Part shown: in pieces, positions 52,085 through 62,411 of the stretch
Position numbering within the stretch: the stretch's first letter is position 1
Layout of the letters: the number at the start of each line of letters is the position of its first letter
NCBI RefSeq assembly: GCF_004364435.1
Contig: NZ_SOCT01000004.1
Coordinates: 372,001 to 436,000 of the forward strand
Source: Pseudomonas sp. LP_7_YM
GTDB taxonomy: Bacteria; Pseudomonadota; Gammaproteobacteria; Pseudomonadales; Pseudomonadaceae
Direction of reading: 5' to 3'
Length of the DNA stretch: 64,000 nt
Program-made: the position numbers and the translations under genes
The notes under the pieces: model-generated
What the model saw: the letters and a program-made list of their open reading frames with translations, nothing else
What the model was told of the DNA's origin: nothing
Databases searched by the model: none

Positions 52085-52728
52085 TTCGCCTGTCCTTTGT
52101 TGTCAGCGCCCTGAAGGCCCTTGTCGTTGTAGCGATACGTCTTGGCAAGAATGCTCATCCGCAGCTTTCCAGGGGACTTGGGATCCACCGGTTTGATTGC
52201 GAAATCATGCAGGGTGACGATGCGCGGCAGGCTGGCGACACCGCTGACGAAGGTCGCCAGGTCGTGATACGCGCCCGTGACGGTGATCTGGATCGGCAGC
52301 TCGATATAGAACTGCTGAGCGGCCTCAGGCAGGAGCTTGATCTCCTCGAACTCAAGCCCGCTGCCAAGGCCGGTGCGAGTAATGTCTTCAAGCAAGCCAG
52401 GCACTTCGGTGTCGCTGGGCAACTGCCGCAGCAATGCGCCGAACGTATTCTCCATTTCCACCATCTGGGCCTTATAGGCTGGCAGGTTAGCGGCCTGAAA
52501 CGCCTTGCTGGAGAACTGCTCCCGCAGCGCGGTTTCTTCGTTGCGGGACTGGTCCAGTTGAGCCTGCATGTCCTGGATGTAGAAAAAGTATCCTGCCGCC
52601 AGCACCAGCACCAGCAGCAACGCGCCGGCGATGGTTTTGACCGCGGCGGGCCATGAGCCCAGGTTGTGAAGGTCCAGATCGTTGATGTCGATCTTGCGCA
52701 GGCTATCCAGCCATTCCTTCAGATTCAT
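52081..52728 (-). CDS. pilO: Type IV pilus assembly protein PilO
   Basis: A 215-residue bitopic inner-membrane protein. A short cytoplasmic N-terminus (MNLKEWLDSLRKIDINDLDL) leads to one helix (about 32-53), then coiled coil and a ferredoxin-like periplasmic domain that dimerises with PilN. It overlaps pilN and pilP by four bases at each end. Confidence 0.93.
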   Translation of the reverse strand: MNLKEWLDSLRKIDINDLDLHNLGSWPAAVKTIAGALLLVLVLAAGYFFYIQDMQAQLDQSRNEETALREQFSSKAFQAANLPAYKAQMVEMENTFGALLRQLPSDTEVPGLLEDITRTGLGSGLEFEEIKLLPEAAQQFYIELPIQITVTGAYHDLATFVSGVASLPRIVTLHDFAIKPVDPKSPGKLRMSILAKTYRYNDKGLQGADNKGQAK

Positions 52729-53305
52729 GGCTTGCCCCCTTGGACGTCAGGGTCCGCCGCAGGCTGAGTCTGACGTACCGTCAGCTGGAAGGCGTTGGAT
52801 TGATCAGATGAACCAGCAGCGCCATTGGCTTTCACCTCGGTCAGATTTGGCGCATCCAGCCAGTCCGAGGCCTCAAGATTACGCAGCAGATCGGATACCC
52901 TATTGTTGGAGTCCGCGACGCCGGAAATGCTGATCAGCTTGTCGGTCATCTTCACTTCGTTGAAATACACCCCGTCCGGCAGCGTGCGCGCCAATTGATC
53001 GAAAATGCGCCCGATGATCGGCCGGTTGCCTTGCAGGTCCTGGATAATCTTCATCCGTTCCAGCAGCTGTTTGCGCCGGGACTTCAGTTCGCTGATCTCT
53101 TTGATTCGCGCATCGAGCTGGACGATTTCGGTTTTGATGTATTGGTTGCGGGCGTTCTGGTGGCTGATGGCACCGCTCAAATATTGATCAACCAACAGAG
53201 TGGCACCGACCCCTGCGATCAAGACGCCAACCAAAGAAAGCAGGAAGCGCTTTTTGCGCTCTTCGCGCTGCTGTTCGCGCCAGGGCAGTAAGTTGATCCG
53301 GGCCA

Positions 53306-53306
<1 letters not shown>
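52725..53306 (-). CDS. pilN: Type IV pilus assembly protein PilN
   Basis: A 193-residue bitopic protein. Its N-terminus MARINLLPWREQQ is the conserved PilM-binding motif (INLLPWR). One membrane helix lies at about 22-43, then a coiled coil (IKTEIVQLDARIKEISELKS) and a ferredoxin-like domain that pairs with PilO. The ATG at 53306 is used, since the ten upstream codons lie within pilM and are not conserved. Confidence 0.94.
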
Positions 53307-54576
<1,270 letters not shown>

Positions 54577-57054
54577 TTGATACGCCTGCTGAAGTTTTTC
54601 TGGTGGTCCCTTGTCGCTGTCGTCTGCGGGCTGCTGCTCGGCTTGAGCGGTGCCTTCCTTTACCTGTCGCCGAATCTTCCTTCGGTCGACGCTCTGCGCA
54701 ATATTCAGCTGCAAATCCCGCTGCGCGTGTTCAGCAGCGACGGCAAGCTGATTGCAGAGTTTGGCGAAATGCGCCGTTCCCCGATCCGTTTTGCCGACAT
54801 TCCGCCCAATTTCATACGCGCTCTGCTGTCTGCCGAGGACGACAACTTCGCCAATCACTATGGCGTAGACCCTGGCAGTCTGATGCGCGCCGCCAGCCAA
54901 CTGCTCAAGAGCGGCCACATTCAGTCCGGCGGCTCGACCATCACCATGCAGGTCGCCAAAAACTACTTCCTGACCAGCGAGCGCAGCTTTTCACGCAAAA
55001 CCACCGAGATTCTTCTGGCCTTGCAAATCGAGCGCCAACTTACCAAAGACGAGATTCTCGAGCTTTACGTCAACAAGATTTACCTGGGCAACAGGGCTTA
55101 CGGTATCGAGGCCGCAGCGCAGGTGTATTACGGCAAATCCATTCGCGATCTGAGCGTTGCGCAGATGGCGATGATTGCCGGCCTGCCCAAGGCACCGTCA
55201 CGATTCAACCCGCTCGCCAATCCGGTACGCGCCAAAGAACGTCGCGACTGGATCCTGGGTCGCATGTTCAAACTGGGCAAGATCGATCAGAACACTTACC
55301 AAACCGCGCTGGCCGAGCCGATCAACGCCAGCTATCACGTCCAGAGTCCGGAAGTGAACGCGCCGTATATCGCTGAAATGGCCCGTGCCGAGATGGTGGG
55401 CCGCTACGGCAGCGAAGCCTACACAGAAGGTTTCCGTGTCACCACTACTGTTCCGAGCAATCTTCAGGAAGACGCCAACCATGCGGTTCAGGAAGGCTTG
55501 ATCGAATATGACCAACGACATGGCTATCGCGGGCCTGAAAGCCGCTTCCCGGGCCAGACCCACGACGGCTGGGTGCAGGAGCTGACCAAACAGCGTCCGA
55601 TCAGCGGTCTGGAGCCGGCGATCGTGAGCATGGTGGACAAGAGCGGCATCCACGTCCTGACTCGTAATGGCGAGAAAGAAGAAACCGTTGCCTGGGACAC
55701 CATGAAGTGGGCCAGGACCTTCCTGAACACCAATAGCGTTGGCGCCAATCCGAAGCAGCCTGCGGATGTCGCGCACGTTGGCGATCTGGTGCGCGTGCAG
55801 CGTCAGGCTGACAACTCGCTCACGTTCAGCCAGATCCCTCAGGTACAAAGCGCACTGGTCTCGCTGGATCCTGGAAATGGTGCAATCAGGGCACTGGTCG
55901 GTGGCTTTGCCTTCGAGCAGAGCAACTACAACCGTGCCATGCAGGCCAAGCGTCAGCCGGGTTCGAGCTTCAAACCGTTCCTTTATTCAGCGGCGCTGGA
56001 TAACGGCTACACCGCTGCCAGCCTGGTCAACGATGCACCTATCGTGTTCGTAGACGAGACCGTCGACAAGGTCTGGCGTCCGAAGAACGACACGGGCACC
56101 TTCCTGGGTCCGATCCGCCTGCGCGAAGCGTTGTACAAATCGCGCAACCTGGTGTCGATCCGCTTGTTGCAGAGCCTTGGGGTCAACACGGCGATCAACT
56201 ACATCACCCGCTTCGGCTTCAACAAACAAGACCTGCCGCCGAACCTGTCGCTGGCGCTGGGGACTGCGACGCTGACACCGATGGAAATCGTCAGCGGCTG
56301 GAGCACCTTTGCCAACGGCGGTTACAAGATCAGCCCGTACCTGATCGACAAGATCGAGGACCGCGAAGGCAAGACCCTGTTCGTCGCCAACCCGCCGACC
56401 GTTCCGGCCAATGACCCGAACCCCAAGGCGGTCAATCAGGCGGCCATCAGCGATGCTTCGACGTTCGCCGCGCCGCAAACCCCGGCCCTGACAGCCAACA
56501 CCGTGCCGAACGCACTGGATACCAACGGCGCGCCGCCCACACCTGCCGTGGCCGAACGCATTGTCGACGGCCGTACCACGTACATCCTTAACAGCATGCT
56601 GCAGGACGTGATCAAGCGCGGTACGGGGCGACGTGCGCTGGCGATGAATCGCCCGGACATCGCGGGCAAGACCGGCACCACCAACGACTCGAAGGATGCC
56701 TGGTTCACCGGCTACAACGGCGACTACGTGACCACCGTCTGGACCGGCTTCGACCAGCCGGAAAGCCTTGGACGCCATGAGTTTGGCGGCACCGTTGCCC
56801 TGCCGATCTGGATGAATTACATGGGCGCGGCACTGAAAGACAAGCCGCCACATGTCCAGGCCGAGCCGGACGGCATCCTTAGCCTGAGGATCGACCCGGT
56901 CAGCGGCCGCTCTGCCACGCCAAGTACGGCAGGCGCGTTCTTCGAGCTGTTCAAAAGCGAAGACACCCCGCCGAGTGTAAATGAACTGAACGGCAGCCCT
57001 GCACCGGGCAGCCCGTTGCCAGCAGACGAGTCGGCACCGATCGATCTGTTCTAA
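54577..57054 (+). CDS. ponA: Penicillin-binding protein 1A (PonA, MrcA)
   Basis: An 825-residue bifunctional peptidoglycan glycosyltransferase and transpeptidase. The TTG at 54577 gives MIRLLKFFWWSLVAVV, a cytoplasmic/transmembrane start matching other PonA proteins. GT51 motifs are SAEDDNF (Glu88), GGSTITMQVAKN and RKTTEILLALQIE. An OB-like insert lies at about 310-420. Transpeptidase motifs are SSFK (about 463-466), SRN (about 523) and KTG (about 699). The tail has a Pro/Asp-rich extension. It is divergent from the pil genes and ends before a strong shared terminator. Confidence 0.96.
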   Translation: MIRLLKFFWWSLVAVVCGLLLGLSGAFLYLSPNLPSVDALRNIQLQIPLRVFSSDGKLIAEFGEMRRSPIRFADIPPNFIRALLSAEDDNFANHYGVDPGSLMRAASQLLKSGHIQSGGSTITMQVAKNYFLTSERSFSRKTTEILLALQIERQLTKDEILELYVNKIYLGNRAYGIEAAAQVYYGKSIRDLSVAQMAMIAGLPKAPSRFNPLANPVRAKERRDWILGRMFKLGKIDQNTYQTALAEPINASYHVQSPEVNAPYIAEMARAEMVGRYGSEAYTEGFRVTTTVPSNLQEDANHAVQEGLIEYDQRHGYRGPESRFPGQTHDGWVQELTKQRPISGLEPAIVSMVDKSGIHVLTRNGEKEETVAWDTMKWARTFLNTNSVGANPKQPADVAHVGDLVRVQRQADNSLTFSQIPQVQSALVSLDPGNGAIRALVGGFAFEQSNYNRAMQAKRQPGSSFKPFLYSAALDNGYTAASLVNDAPIVFVDETVDKVWRPKNDTGTFLGPIRLREALYKSRNLVSIRLLQSLGVNTAINYITRFGFNKQDLPPNLSLALGTATLTPMEIVSGWSTFANGGYKISPYLIDKIEDREGKTLFVANPPTVPANDPNPKAVNQAAISDASTFAAPQTPALTANTVPNALDTNGAPPTPAVAERIVDGRTTYILNSMLQDVIKRGTGRRALAMNRPDIAGKTGTTNDSKDAWFTGYNGDYVTTVWTGFDQPESLGRHEFGGTVALPIWMNYMGAALKDKPPHVQAEPDGILSLRIDPVSGRSATPSTAGAFFELFKSEDTPPSVNELNGSPAPGSPLPADESAPIDLF

Positions 57055-57120
57055 AGCAGAAGCTAGCTGCGAGCCACACGCTGAAGCAAGTGCGGCTCGC
57101 AGCCTTCAACTCGAAGCTGC

Positions 57121-57163
57121 CCCCACAAAAAAACCGGCTCCAGCGCCGGTTTTTTTTGTGGGG
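57121..57163. terminator. Long bidirectional terminator between ponA and maeB
   Basis: An 18-base arm (CCCCAC, seven A, CCGGC) pairs with GCCGG, eight T and GTGGGG around a 6-base loop. It gives a T-tract on each strand, so it ends both converging genes. Confidence 0.9.
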
Positions 57164-57178
57164 GGCAGCGAGTGCTCT

Positions 57179-58447
57179 TTAGCCGTTGAAGACCTGATCC
57201 ACATTAGTTAGTGGGTAGTGCTTCGGATACGGCAGGGTCGCCACCCCGCTCTCGATGGCCGCCTTGGCAACAGCGTCGGAGACGACGGTCAACAGGCGTA
57301 CATCGAGAGGTTTCGGAATGATGTACTCGCGACCGAACTCCAGCTTGATGCCACCGTAAGCGTCGCAGACTTCCTGAGGTACAGGCTGTTTGGCAAGTTC
57401 ACGCAACGCATTGGCTGCGGCGATTTTCATCTCTTCGTTGATGCGCTTGGCGCGAACGTCCAAAGCGCCACGGAAAATGAACGGGAAGCCCAGCACGTTG
57501 TTGACCTGGTTAGGGTAGTCCGAACGGCCGGTTGCCATGATCACGTCGTTGCGAGTCGCATGCGCCAGTTCCGGGGCGATCTCCGGATCAGGGTTCGAGC
57601 ACGCGAAGACGATCGGGTTGGGCGCCATCGACTTCAAGCCTTCAGCGCTCAGCAAATTCGGGCCAGACAGACCAACGAACACGTCAGCACCGTCCAGGGC
57701 GTCAGCCAGCGTGCGCTTGTCGGTCGCATGAGCGAATTGAGCTTTGTACTGGTTCAGATCGGAACGCTCGGAGTGGACCACACCATTACGGTCGATCATG
57801 AAGATGTTTTCGATCTTCGCACCCATGCTGACCAGCAACTTCATACAGGAGATGGCCGCGGCGCCCGCGCCCAGGCAAACGATCTTCGCTGCTTCCAGGG
57901 TTTTGCCAGCGATTTCCAGCGCGTTGATCATGCCGGCTGCGGTGACGATTGCAGTGCCGTGCTGGTCATCGTGGAAAACCGGGATGTCGCACTGCTCGAT
58001 CAGCGCCTTTTCGATCTCGAAGCACTCAGGTGCCTTGATGTCTTCCAGGTTGATGCCGCCGAACGTGATGGAAATGCGCTTAACGGTGTCGATGAAGGCT
58101 TGCGGGCTCTCGGAATCGACTTCGATGTCGAACACATCGATGCCTGCAAAGCGCTTGAACAGTACGCCCTTACCTTCCATTACCGGCTTGGAGGCCAATG
58201 GACCGAGGTTGCCCAGGCCAAGAATCGCGGTGCCATCGGAGATAACCGCTACCAGGTTGCCTTTGCCGGTGTACTTGTATGCCAGCTCAGGATCGCGGCC
58301 AATTTCGCGTACAGGCTCGGCTACGCCCGGGCTGTAAGCCAAGGACAGGTCGCGGGCAGTGGCGGTGGCTTTGGTGAGTTCGACGCTCAGTTTCCCAGGG
58401 CGAGGGTTGGCGTGATATTCGAGCGCGGCAGTTTTCAAATCTGACAT
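57179..58447 (-). CDS. maeB: NADP-dependent malic enzyme (MaeB, short form)
   Basis: A 422-residue oxidative decarboxylase of malate to pyruvate. DLSLAYSPGVAEPVREI is the N-terminal active-site region with the catalytic tyrosine, GKGVLFKRFAGIDVFDIE and FHDDQHGTAIVTAAGMINAL supply metal and substrate residues, and IVCLGAGAAAISC is the nucleotide-binding loop. It lacks the phosphotransacetylase-like domain of E. coli MaeB (759 residues), a normal state in Pseudomonas. The name maeB is used for this group in Pseudomonas; some annotations call it malate dehydrogenase (oxaloacetate-decarboxylating). Confidence 0.9.
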   Translation of the reverse strand: MSDLKTAALEYHANPRPGKLSVELTKATATARDLSLAYSPGVAEPVREIGRDPELAYKYTGKGNLVAVISDGTAILGLGNLGPLASKPVMEGKGVLFKRFAGIDVFDIEVDSESPQAFIDTVKRISITFGGINLEDIKAPECFEIEKALIEQCDIPVFHDDQHGTAIVTAAGMINALEIAGKTLEAAKIVCLGAGAAAISCMKLLVSMGAKIENIFMIDRNGVVHSERSDLNQYKAQFAHATDKRTLADALDGADVFVGLSGPNLLSAEGLKSMAPNPIVFACSNPDPEIAPELAHATRNDVIMATGRSDYPNQVNNVLGFPFIFRGALDVRAKRINEEMKIAAANALRELAKQPVPQEVCDAYGGIKLEFGREYIIPKPLDVRLLTVVSDAVAKAAIESGVATLPYPKHYPLTNVDQVFNG

Positions 58448-58627
58448 GGGGGCATTCCGCTTTTTTGCTGTTGGACAGACGGACGGACGAGCATACGCAA
58501 GTCATAAAGTCCTAACAAGACTGCCGAGTCACCTGTGTCAAGAGGCCGCATCTACGACTTTCAGCGTATAACCGCGAAATACAAGGCCTGCAACGAGAAC
58601 AATACACCACACGAATTGTTCACAATA

Positions 58628-59431
58628 TTAGCTATTTTCTGTATTCAACATGACAGGATGAGTGATGGGCATCATCCAGCGCGACTGTCCAGGCTTGAGA
58701 CCGCCGCGGCGGGAACGATCCACGACCCATCCACGGGCTTCAACCTGCAGCCCTTTCAGAGCCTGTAGCCCAGCAACGTCGAATTCTGCGACGAGATCCG
58801 GCGCCACACGCAGCACCAACGCATCGCCAAGTTCGATCCAGATACCGCCACGGTTGTGCTGCACGCTACTGACCCGGCCGGAGACCACTGCGAATCCGCC
58901 GCTGCCTATCTGATCAGCCGATTGCACCGGCGAATTGCGCCACAGCCCAAGCCCCGCCTGCCGCGCGGCCTTTTCGGCAGCCTGCTGGCAATCGACCAGC
59001 GCCACGTTCGGCGACACGGCCACCAGATAGCCCAGGCCTTCAGCCAGCAATATGGCTTCGAGGTTCTCGCCGTCGCGGCCATAGACGTTGGCCAGCGTGC
59101 GCCCGTAGCGATCGGTGGCCTGCTCGCCGATTCGTAGGCTGACCTGCCCGTCACTATCATCGACCAGGGCCTGCAAACGACGCTTGGCAGCCTCGGCAAA
59201 TGGCTGGGCTGACTGACCTTTCTTGCCAGTCTCAGGCGCATTCAGGCCAATCATGCGCACGCTGCGCCCGTCATTCAGACGCAGCGTATCGCCATCGACC
59301 ACGCGCTGAACCTGCGCAGCGGGCAGATTCGCAGGCGCCGGGCATAAGGCGTTAGCGGCGCCGAGCCAAATCGCAGACATAAAAAAGGCGCCCACGAGGG
59401 ACGCCTTCTTTAGCAGTCTGGAGAAATCCAC
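58628..59431 (-). CDS. Exported thermonuclease-family protein (SNase-like)
   Basis: About 267 residues. The GTG at 59431 has GGGGG five bases upstream and opens a signal peptide (DFSRLLKKASLVGAFFMSAIWLGAANA); TTG 59452 and ATG 59380 are alternatives. The staphylococcal nuclease core (about 35-165) has VVDGDTLRL, RMIGLNAPE and DRYGRTLA, giving the catalytic Arg, Glu and Arg; the Ca2+-ligand aspartate of S. aureus nuclease is replaced by Asn in LNAPE, as in many bacterial homologues. A C-terminal OB-like part follows. It probably cuts nucleic acid in the periplasm. Its first codons overlap the rpmE terminator. Confidence 0.82.
   Translation of the reverse strand: MDFSRLLKKASLVGAFFMSAIWLGAANALCPAPANLPAAQVQRVVDGDTLRLNDGRSVRMIGLNAPETGKKGQSAQPFAEAAKRRLQALVDDSDGQVSLRIGEQATDRYGRTLANVYGRDGENLEAILLAEGLGYLVAVSPNVALVDCQQAAEKAARQAGLGLWRNSPVQSADQIGSGGFAVVSGRVSSVQHNRGGIWIELGDALVLRVAPDLVAEFDVAGLQALKGLQVEARGWVVDRSRRGGLKPGQSRWMMPITHPVMLNTENS
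59381..59409 (-). terminator. rpmE intrinsic terminator, located inside the nuclease signal-peptide codons
   Basis: On the minus strand, AAGGCGtCCC pairs with GGGCGCCTT around TCGT, one bulged base, and six T follow. It is about 50 bases after the rpmE stop. The same bases encode KKASLVGAFF of the nuclease leader. Confidence 0.8.
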
Positions 59432-59454
59432 TGGAGCCCCCAGAGCGACCAACC

Positions 59455-59691
59455 TTACTCTGCAGCCGGAGCTGGAGCTTTGGTTGCGCCGAACGCACCG
59501 AAACGCGACTTGAACTTGTCGACACGACCGCCAACGTCCAGAGTCTTTTGCTTACCGGTGTAGAACGGGTGGCACTCGTTGCAAACGTCCAGGCTCAACG
59601 GCTTGGCCAGGTTGGAACGGGTGTGGATGACGTTGCCGCAGCTGCAGGTTGCAACGACGTCTTCGTAAACTGGATGGATATCAGCTTTCAT
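59455..59691 (-). CDS. rpmE: Ribosomal protein bL31 (RpmE), zinc-binding form
   Basis: A 78-residue 50S subunit protein that helps bridge the subunits. It starts [20 protein letters not shown], and the four zinc-binding cysteines are C16, C18, C37 and C40 (CSC and CNEC), so this is the C+ form. [10 protein letters not shown] is the family signature. Under low zinc, cells often replace it by the YkgM type; no such gene is near. The promoter predicted at 59762-59789 drives it away from priA. Confidence 0.96.
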   Translation of the reverse strand: MKADIHPVYEDVVATCSCGNVIHTRSNLAKPLSLDVCNECHPFYTGKQKTLDVGGRVDKFKSRFGAFGATKAPAPAAE

Positions 59692-59761
59692 CGGTATTTC
59701 CTCAGGCTAGCGTGCCGCCACCCAACACTATTGTTGAATACCGCACGGAATTAGGCCGCGT

Positions 59762-59789
59762 ATTTTAACAGGCATTACAAATCAAGCAA
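59762..59789 (-). promoter_or_regulatory. Predicted rpmE promoter
   Basis: On the minus strand TTGCTT and TAAAAT are 16 bases apart, about 70 bases upstream of rpmE. It lies in the 310-base divergent gap with priA (59692-60001), which has no gene. A weak -10 (TAAGAT, 59957-59962) is seen for priA without a convincing -35. Confidence 0.45.
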
Positions 59790-60001
59790 GCAGGCGGTGT
59801 GAAAACCCCTGCACTTGCCAATCCTGCGTTAAAACGGGCGAAAAACGCTCATTTAGAACATACAGGCTCCGCTTTTCGTCCGTTTTTGCCTTGTCTTGGC
59901 TTCGCTCGCCACATTTTCACGCGGCCTGCCAGAGAACGTTAACGCGGGTCGTCTGCTAAGATCGCGCCCTTGGTCATACTCCGTAACAGGAAATTCCCCG
60001 C

Positions 60002-62221
60002 GTGCCCGACGCCATTCTGCGCCTCGCCCTGCCCTCGCCTCTGCGTCGCCTGTTCGACTACCGCGCCCCCGCCGGCATCGCACTCAGCGCGTTGCAGCCC
60101 GGTATGCGTCTGCGCGTGCCGTTTGGCCGCAGGGAGATGATCGGCATTCTGGTGGAAATCACCGATCACAGCGAAGTCCCCGCCGACAAACTCAAACCGG
60201 CCATCGCTCTGCTCGATAACCAGGCCCCGCTGCCACCGGCCCTGTTCAAGCTGTGCCTGTGGACCGCACAGTATTACCAGCACAGCCTCGGCGACACATT
60301 AAGCTGGGCATTGCCGGTGTTGCTGCGCCAGGGCGAGCCGGCCGAGGTGCGGCAAGAGCGCTTCTGGCACATTGCGAACGGTGCCAGCGTCGATGATCCG
60401 CGTATCGCCCGCGCCCCGAAACAGAAAGAAGCTCTGAGAACACTGGCGCAACATCCCCACGGTGTTGCCCATCAGTTGTTGAGCAAATTGATGCTTAACC
60501 GCGACAGCCTGAACCTGCTGCTGGCCAAGGAACTGGTGACGGTAGAAGTACGCGGCCATGCACCGGTGGCGCGACACGAGCATTGGCTGGCTCAGCCGGA
60601 ACTGCCTCTCAATGCCGAGCAGCGCGCGGCGTTTGAAGCGATACGCTCCGGTTTCGGCAGTTTTCACGCGTCATTGCTTGCAGGCGTCACCGGCAGCGGC
60701 AAGACAGAGGTTTACCTGCAACTGATTCGCGAAACGCTGGAAGCGGGCAAACAGGCACTGGTGCTGATCCCGGAAATCAATCTTGGCCCGCAGACACTGG
60801 CCCGCTTCGAGCAACGCTTCAATGCGCGCATCGCCTTGCTGCATTCGGCGGTCAATGACCGGGAGCGTCTGGACGCCTGGCTGGCAGCACGGGACGGCGA
60901 GGCTGACATCATCATCGGCACGCGCTCGGCGCTGTTCACGCCTATGAAGAACCCCGGCCTGATCATCATCGACGAAGAGCACGACGGCTCTTATAAACAG
61001 CAGGAAGGGTTGCGCTATCACGCCAGGGACCTCGCTTTGGTCCGCGCGCGTCAGGAAGACATCCCGATCGTGCTGGGTTCGGCCACGCCTTCACTGGAAA
61101 GCCTGCACAACGCCTACACCGGCCGGTACGCTCTCCTGCGCCTGAATCAGCGGGCCGGTGGTGCGCAACAACCCCGATTCCTGCGCCTGGATGTAAAAAG
61201 CCGTCCGCTGGACAGCGGTATTTCCGGGCCGATGCAACAAGCCATCGGACAAACCCTGGCCGCCGGGCAGCAAGTGCTGGTGTTTCTCAACCGCCGCGGA
61301 TTCGCGCCGACCCTGCTTTGTCACGACTGCGGCTGGCTCTCGGAATGCAATCGCTGCGATGCACGCATGACGGTTCATCAACGCTCAGGCGAGCTGCGCT
61401 GTCATCACTGCGGTCATGTCGAGCGCGTGCCGCGTAATTGCCCGGCCTGCGGCAAGGTTGACCTGCGCCCTGTCGGTGCCGGCACGGAGCGCGCCGAAGA
61501 ACGCCTGGCGATTCTGTTCCCCGACTACCCGGTACTGCGCGTCGATCGCGACAGCACCTCGCGCAAGGACGCGATGAACCAGCTGTTTGCCACCATTCAG
61601 AAGGGCCATCCGTGCATTCTGGTAGGCACCCAAATGCTTGCCAAAGGGCATCACTTTCCACGCGTAACGCTGGTGTCGATTCTGGACGCGGACGGCGGAT
61701 TGTTTTCCGGAGATTTCCGCGCCAGCGAGCGCATGGCGCAATTGATCGTGCAGGTCGCGGGGCGTGCCGGGCGCGCGGAAGAACCGGGCAAGGTCATCAT
61801 CCAGACGCATCTGGCCGATCACCCGCTGCTGATTCAGCTCACCGAACAAGGTTACTTCGCCTTTGCCGAACAGGCGTTGAGCGAGCGCCGCGCTGCTGGT
61901 CTGCCACCTTTTTCGCATTTGGCGTTACTGCGTGCCGAGGCTCATAAACCTGGACAGGCCGAAGGGTTTCTCGATGAGGCCTGTAGGGAAGCAGAGCACC
62001 TGCTGAAAGAAATGACGCTAGGTGGCATAGAGCTGCTAGGGCCTGTGCCAGCGCCAATGGAACGCCGCGCAGGACGGTATCGCGCTCAGCTATTGGTCCA
62101 GGCCAATGCGCGCGCGCCACTGCACAAGCTGCTGGCGACCTGGATGCTGGCCCTTGAGAATATGCCCAGCGGGCGGCAGGTGAGGTGGTCGCTGGACGTG
62201 GATCCGGTGGACTTGTACTGA
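60002..62221 (+). CDS. priA: Primosomal replication helicase PriA
   Basis: A 739-residue 3'-to-5' helicase that restarts stalled replication forks and loads DnaB through the primosome. The GTG at 60002 has AGGA upstream. The N-terminal 3'-DNA-binding domain covers about 1-105, and a winged-helix part about 110-200. Walker A is GVTGSGKTEVYLQ (about 227-239), and the DEEH box is IIDEEHDGSYK. Eight cysteines in CHDCGWLSECNRC and CHHCGHVERVPRNCPAC form the zinc modules inside the helicase core. QVAGRAGR is motif VI. Length is typical. Confidence 0.96.
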   Translation: MPDAILRLALPSPLRRLFDYRAPAGIALSALQPGMRLRVPFGRREMIGILVEITDHSEVPADKLKPAIALLDNQAPLPPALFKLCLWTAQYYQHSLGDTLSWALPVLLRQGEPAEVRQERFWHIANGASVDDPRIARAPKQKEALRTLAQHPHGVAHQLLSKLMLNRDSLNLLLAKELVTVEVRGHAPVARHEHWLAQPELPLNAEQRAAFEAIRSGFGSFHASLLAGVTGSGKTEVYLQLIRETLEAGKQALVLIPEINLGPQTLARFEQRFNARIALLHSAVNDRERLDAWLAARDGEADIIIGTRSALFTPMKNPGLIIIDEEHDGSYKQQEGLRYHARDLALVRARQEDIPIVLGSATPSLESLHNAYTGRYALLRLNQRAGGAQQPRFLRLDVKSRPLDSGISGPMQQAIGQTLAAGQQVLVFLNRRGFAPTLLCHDCGWLSECNRCDARMTVHQRSGELRCHHCGHVERVPRNCPACGKVDLRPVGAGTERAEERLAILFPDYPVLRVDRDSTSRKDAMNQLFATIQKGHPCILVGTQMLAKGHHFPRVTLVSILDADGGLFSGDFRASERMAQLIVQVAGRAGRAEEPGKVIIQTHLADHPLLIQLTEQGYFAFAEQALSERRAAGLPPFSHLALLRAEAHKPGQAEGFLDEACREAEHLLKEMTLGGIELLGPVPAPMERRAGRYRAQLLVQANARAPLHKLLATWMLALENMPSGRQVRWSLDVDPVDLY

Positions 62222-62240
62222 CGGAACGTCATCACGCTAA

Positions 62241-62273
62241 TGATCGTTCCTACGCAGAGCGTGGGAGCGATCA
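62241..62273. repeat. REP-like palindrome between priA and argS
   Basis: TGATCGTTCCTACGC and GCGTGGGAGCGATCA form a near-perfect 15-bp inverted repeat around AGA. It matches my memory of the frequent TGATCGTTCCCACGCTCTGCGTGGGAACGATCA repeat of P. syringae and P. fluorescens genomes. It may also act as a weak terminator after priA. Confidence 0.7.
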
Positions 62274-62411
62274 AGAGGCAACCGTGTAATCGGTGACAAA
62301 TAACAACCGTGTATCCAACGCGGTTGGCAAGGTGGCTCCGGCCACGGATAATGCCCAGTTTTTCCACCCGCGCATCGAAGCGCTGCCGCGCTTGCGGTCG
62401 AAGAGAGCACC

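Noticed and set aside
57218..58444. 408-codon plus-strand open frame over maeB
   Set aside because: Antisense shadow; maeB on the minus strand has full family motifs.
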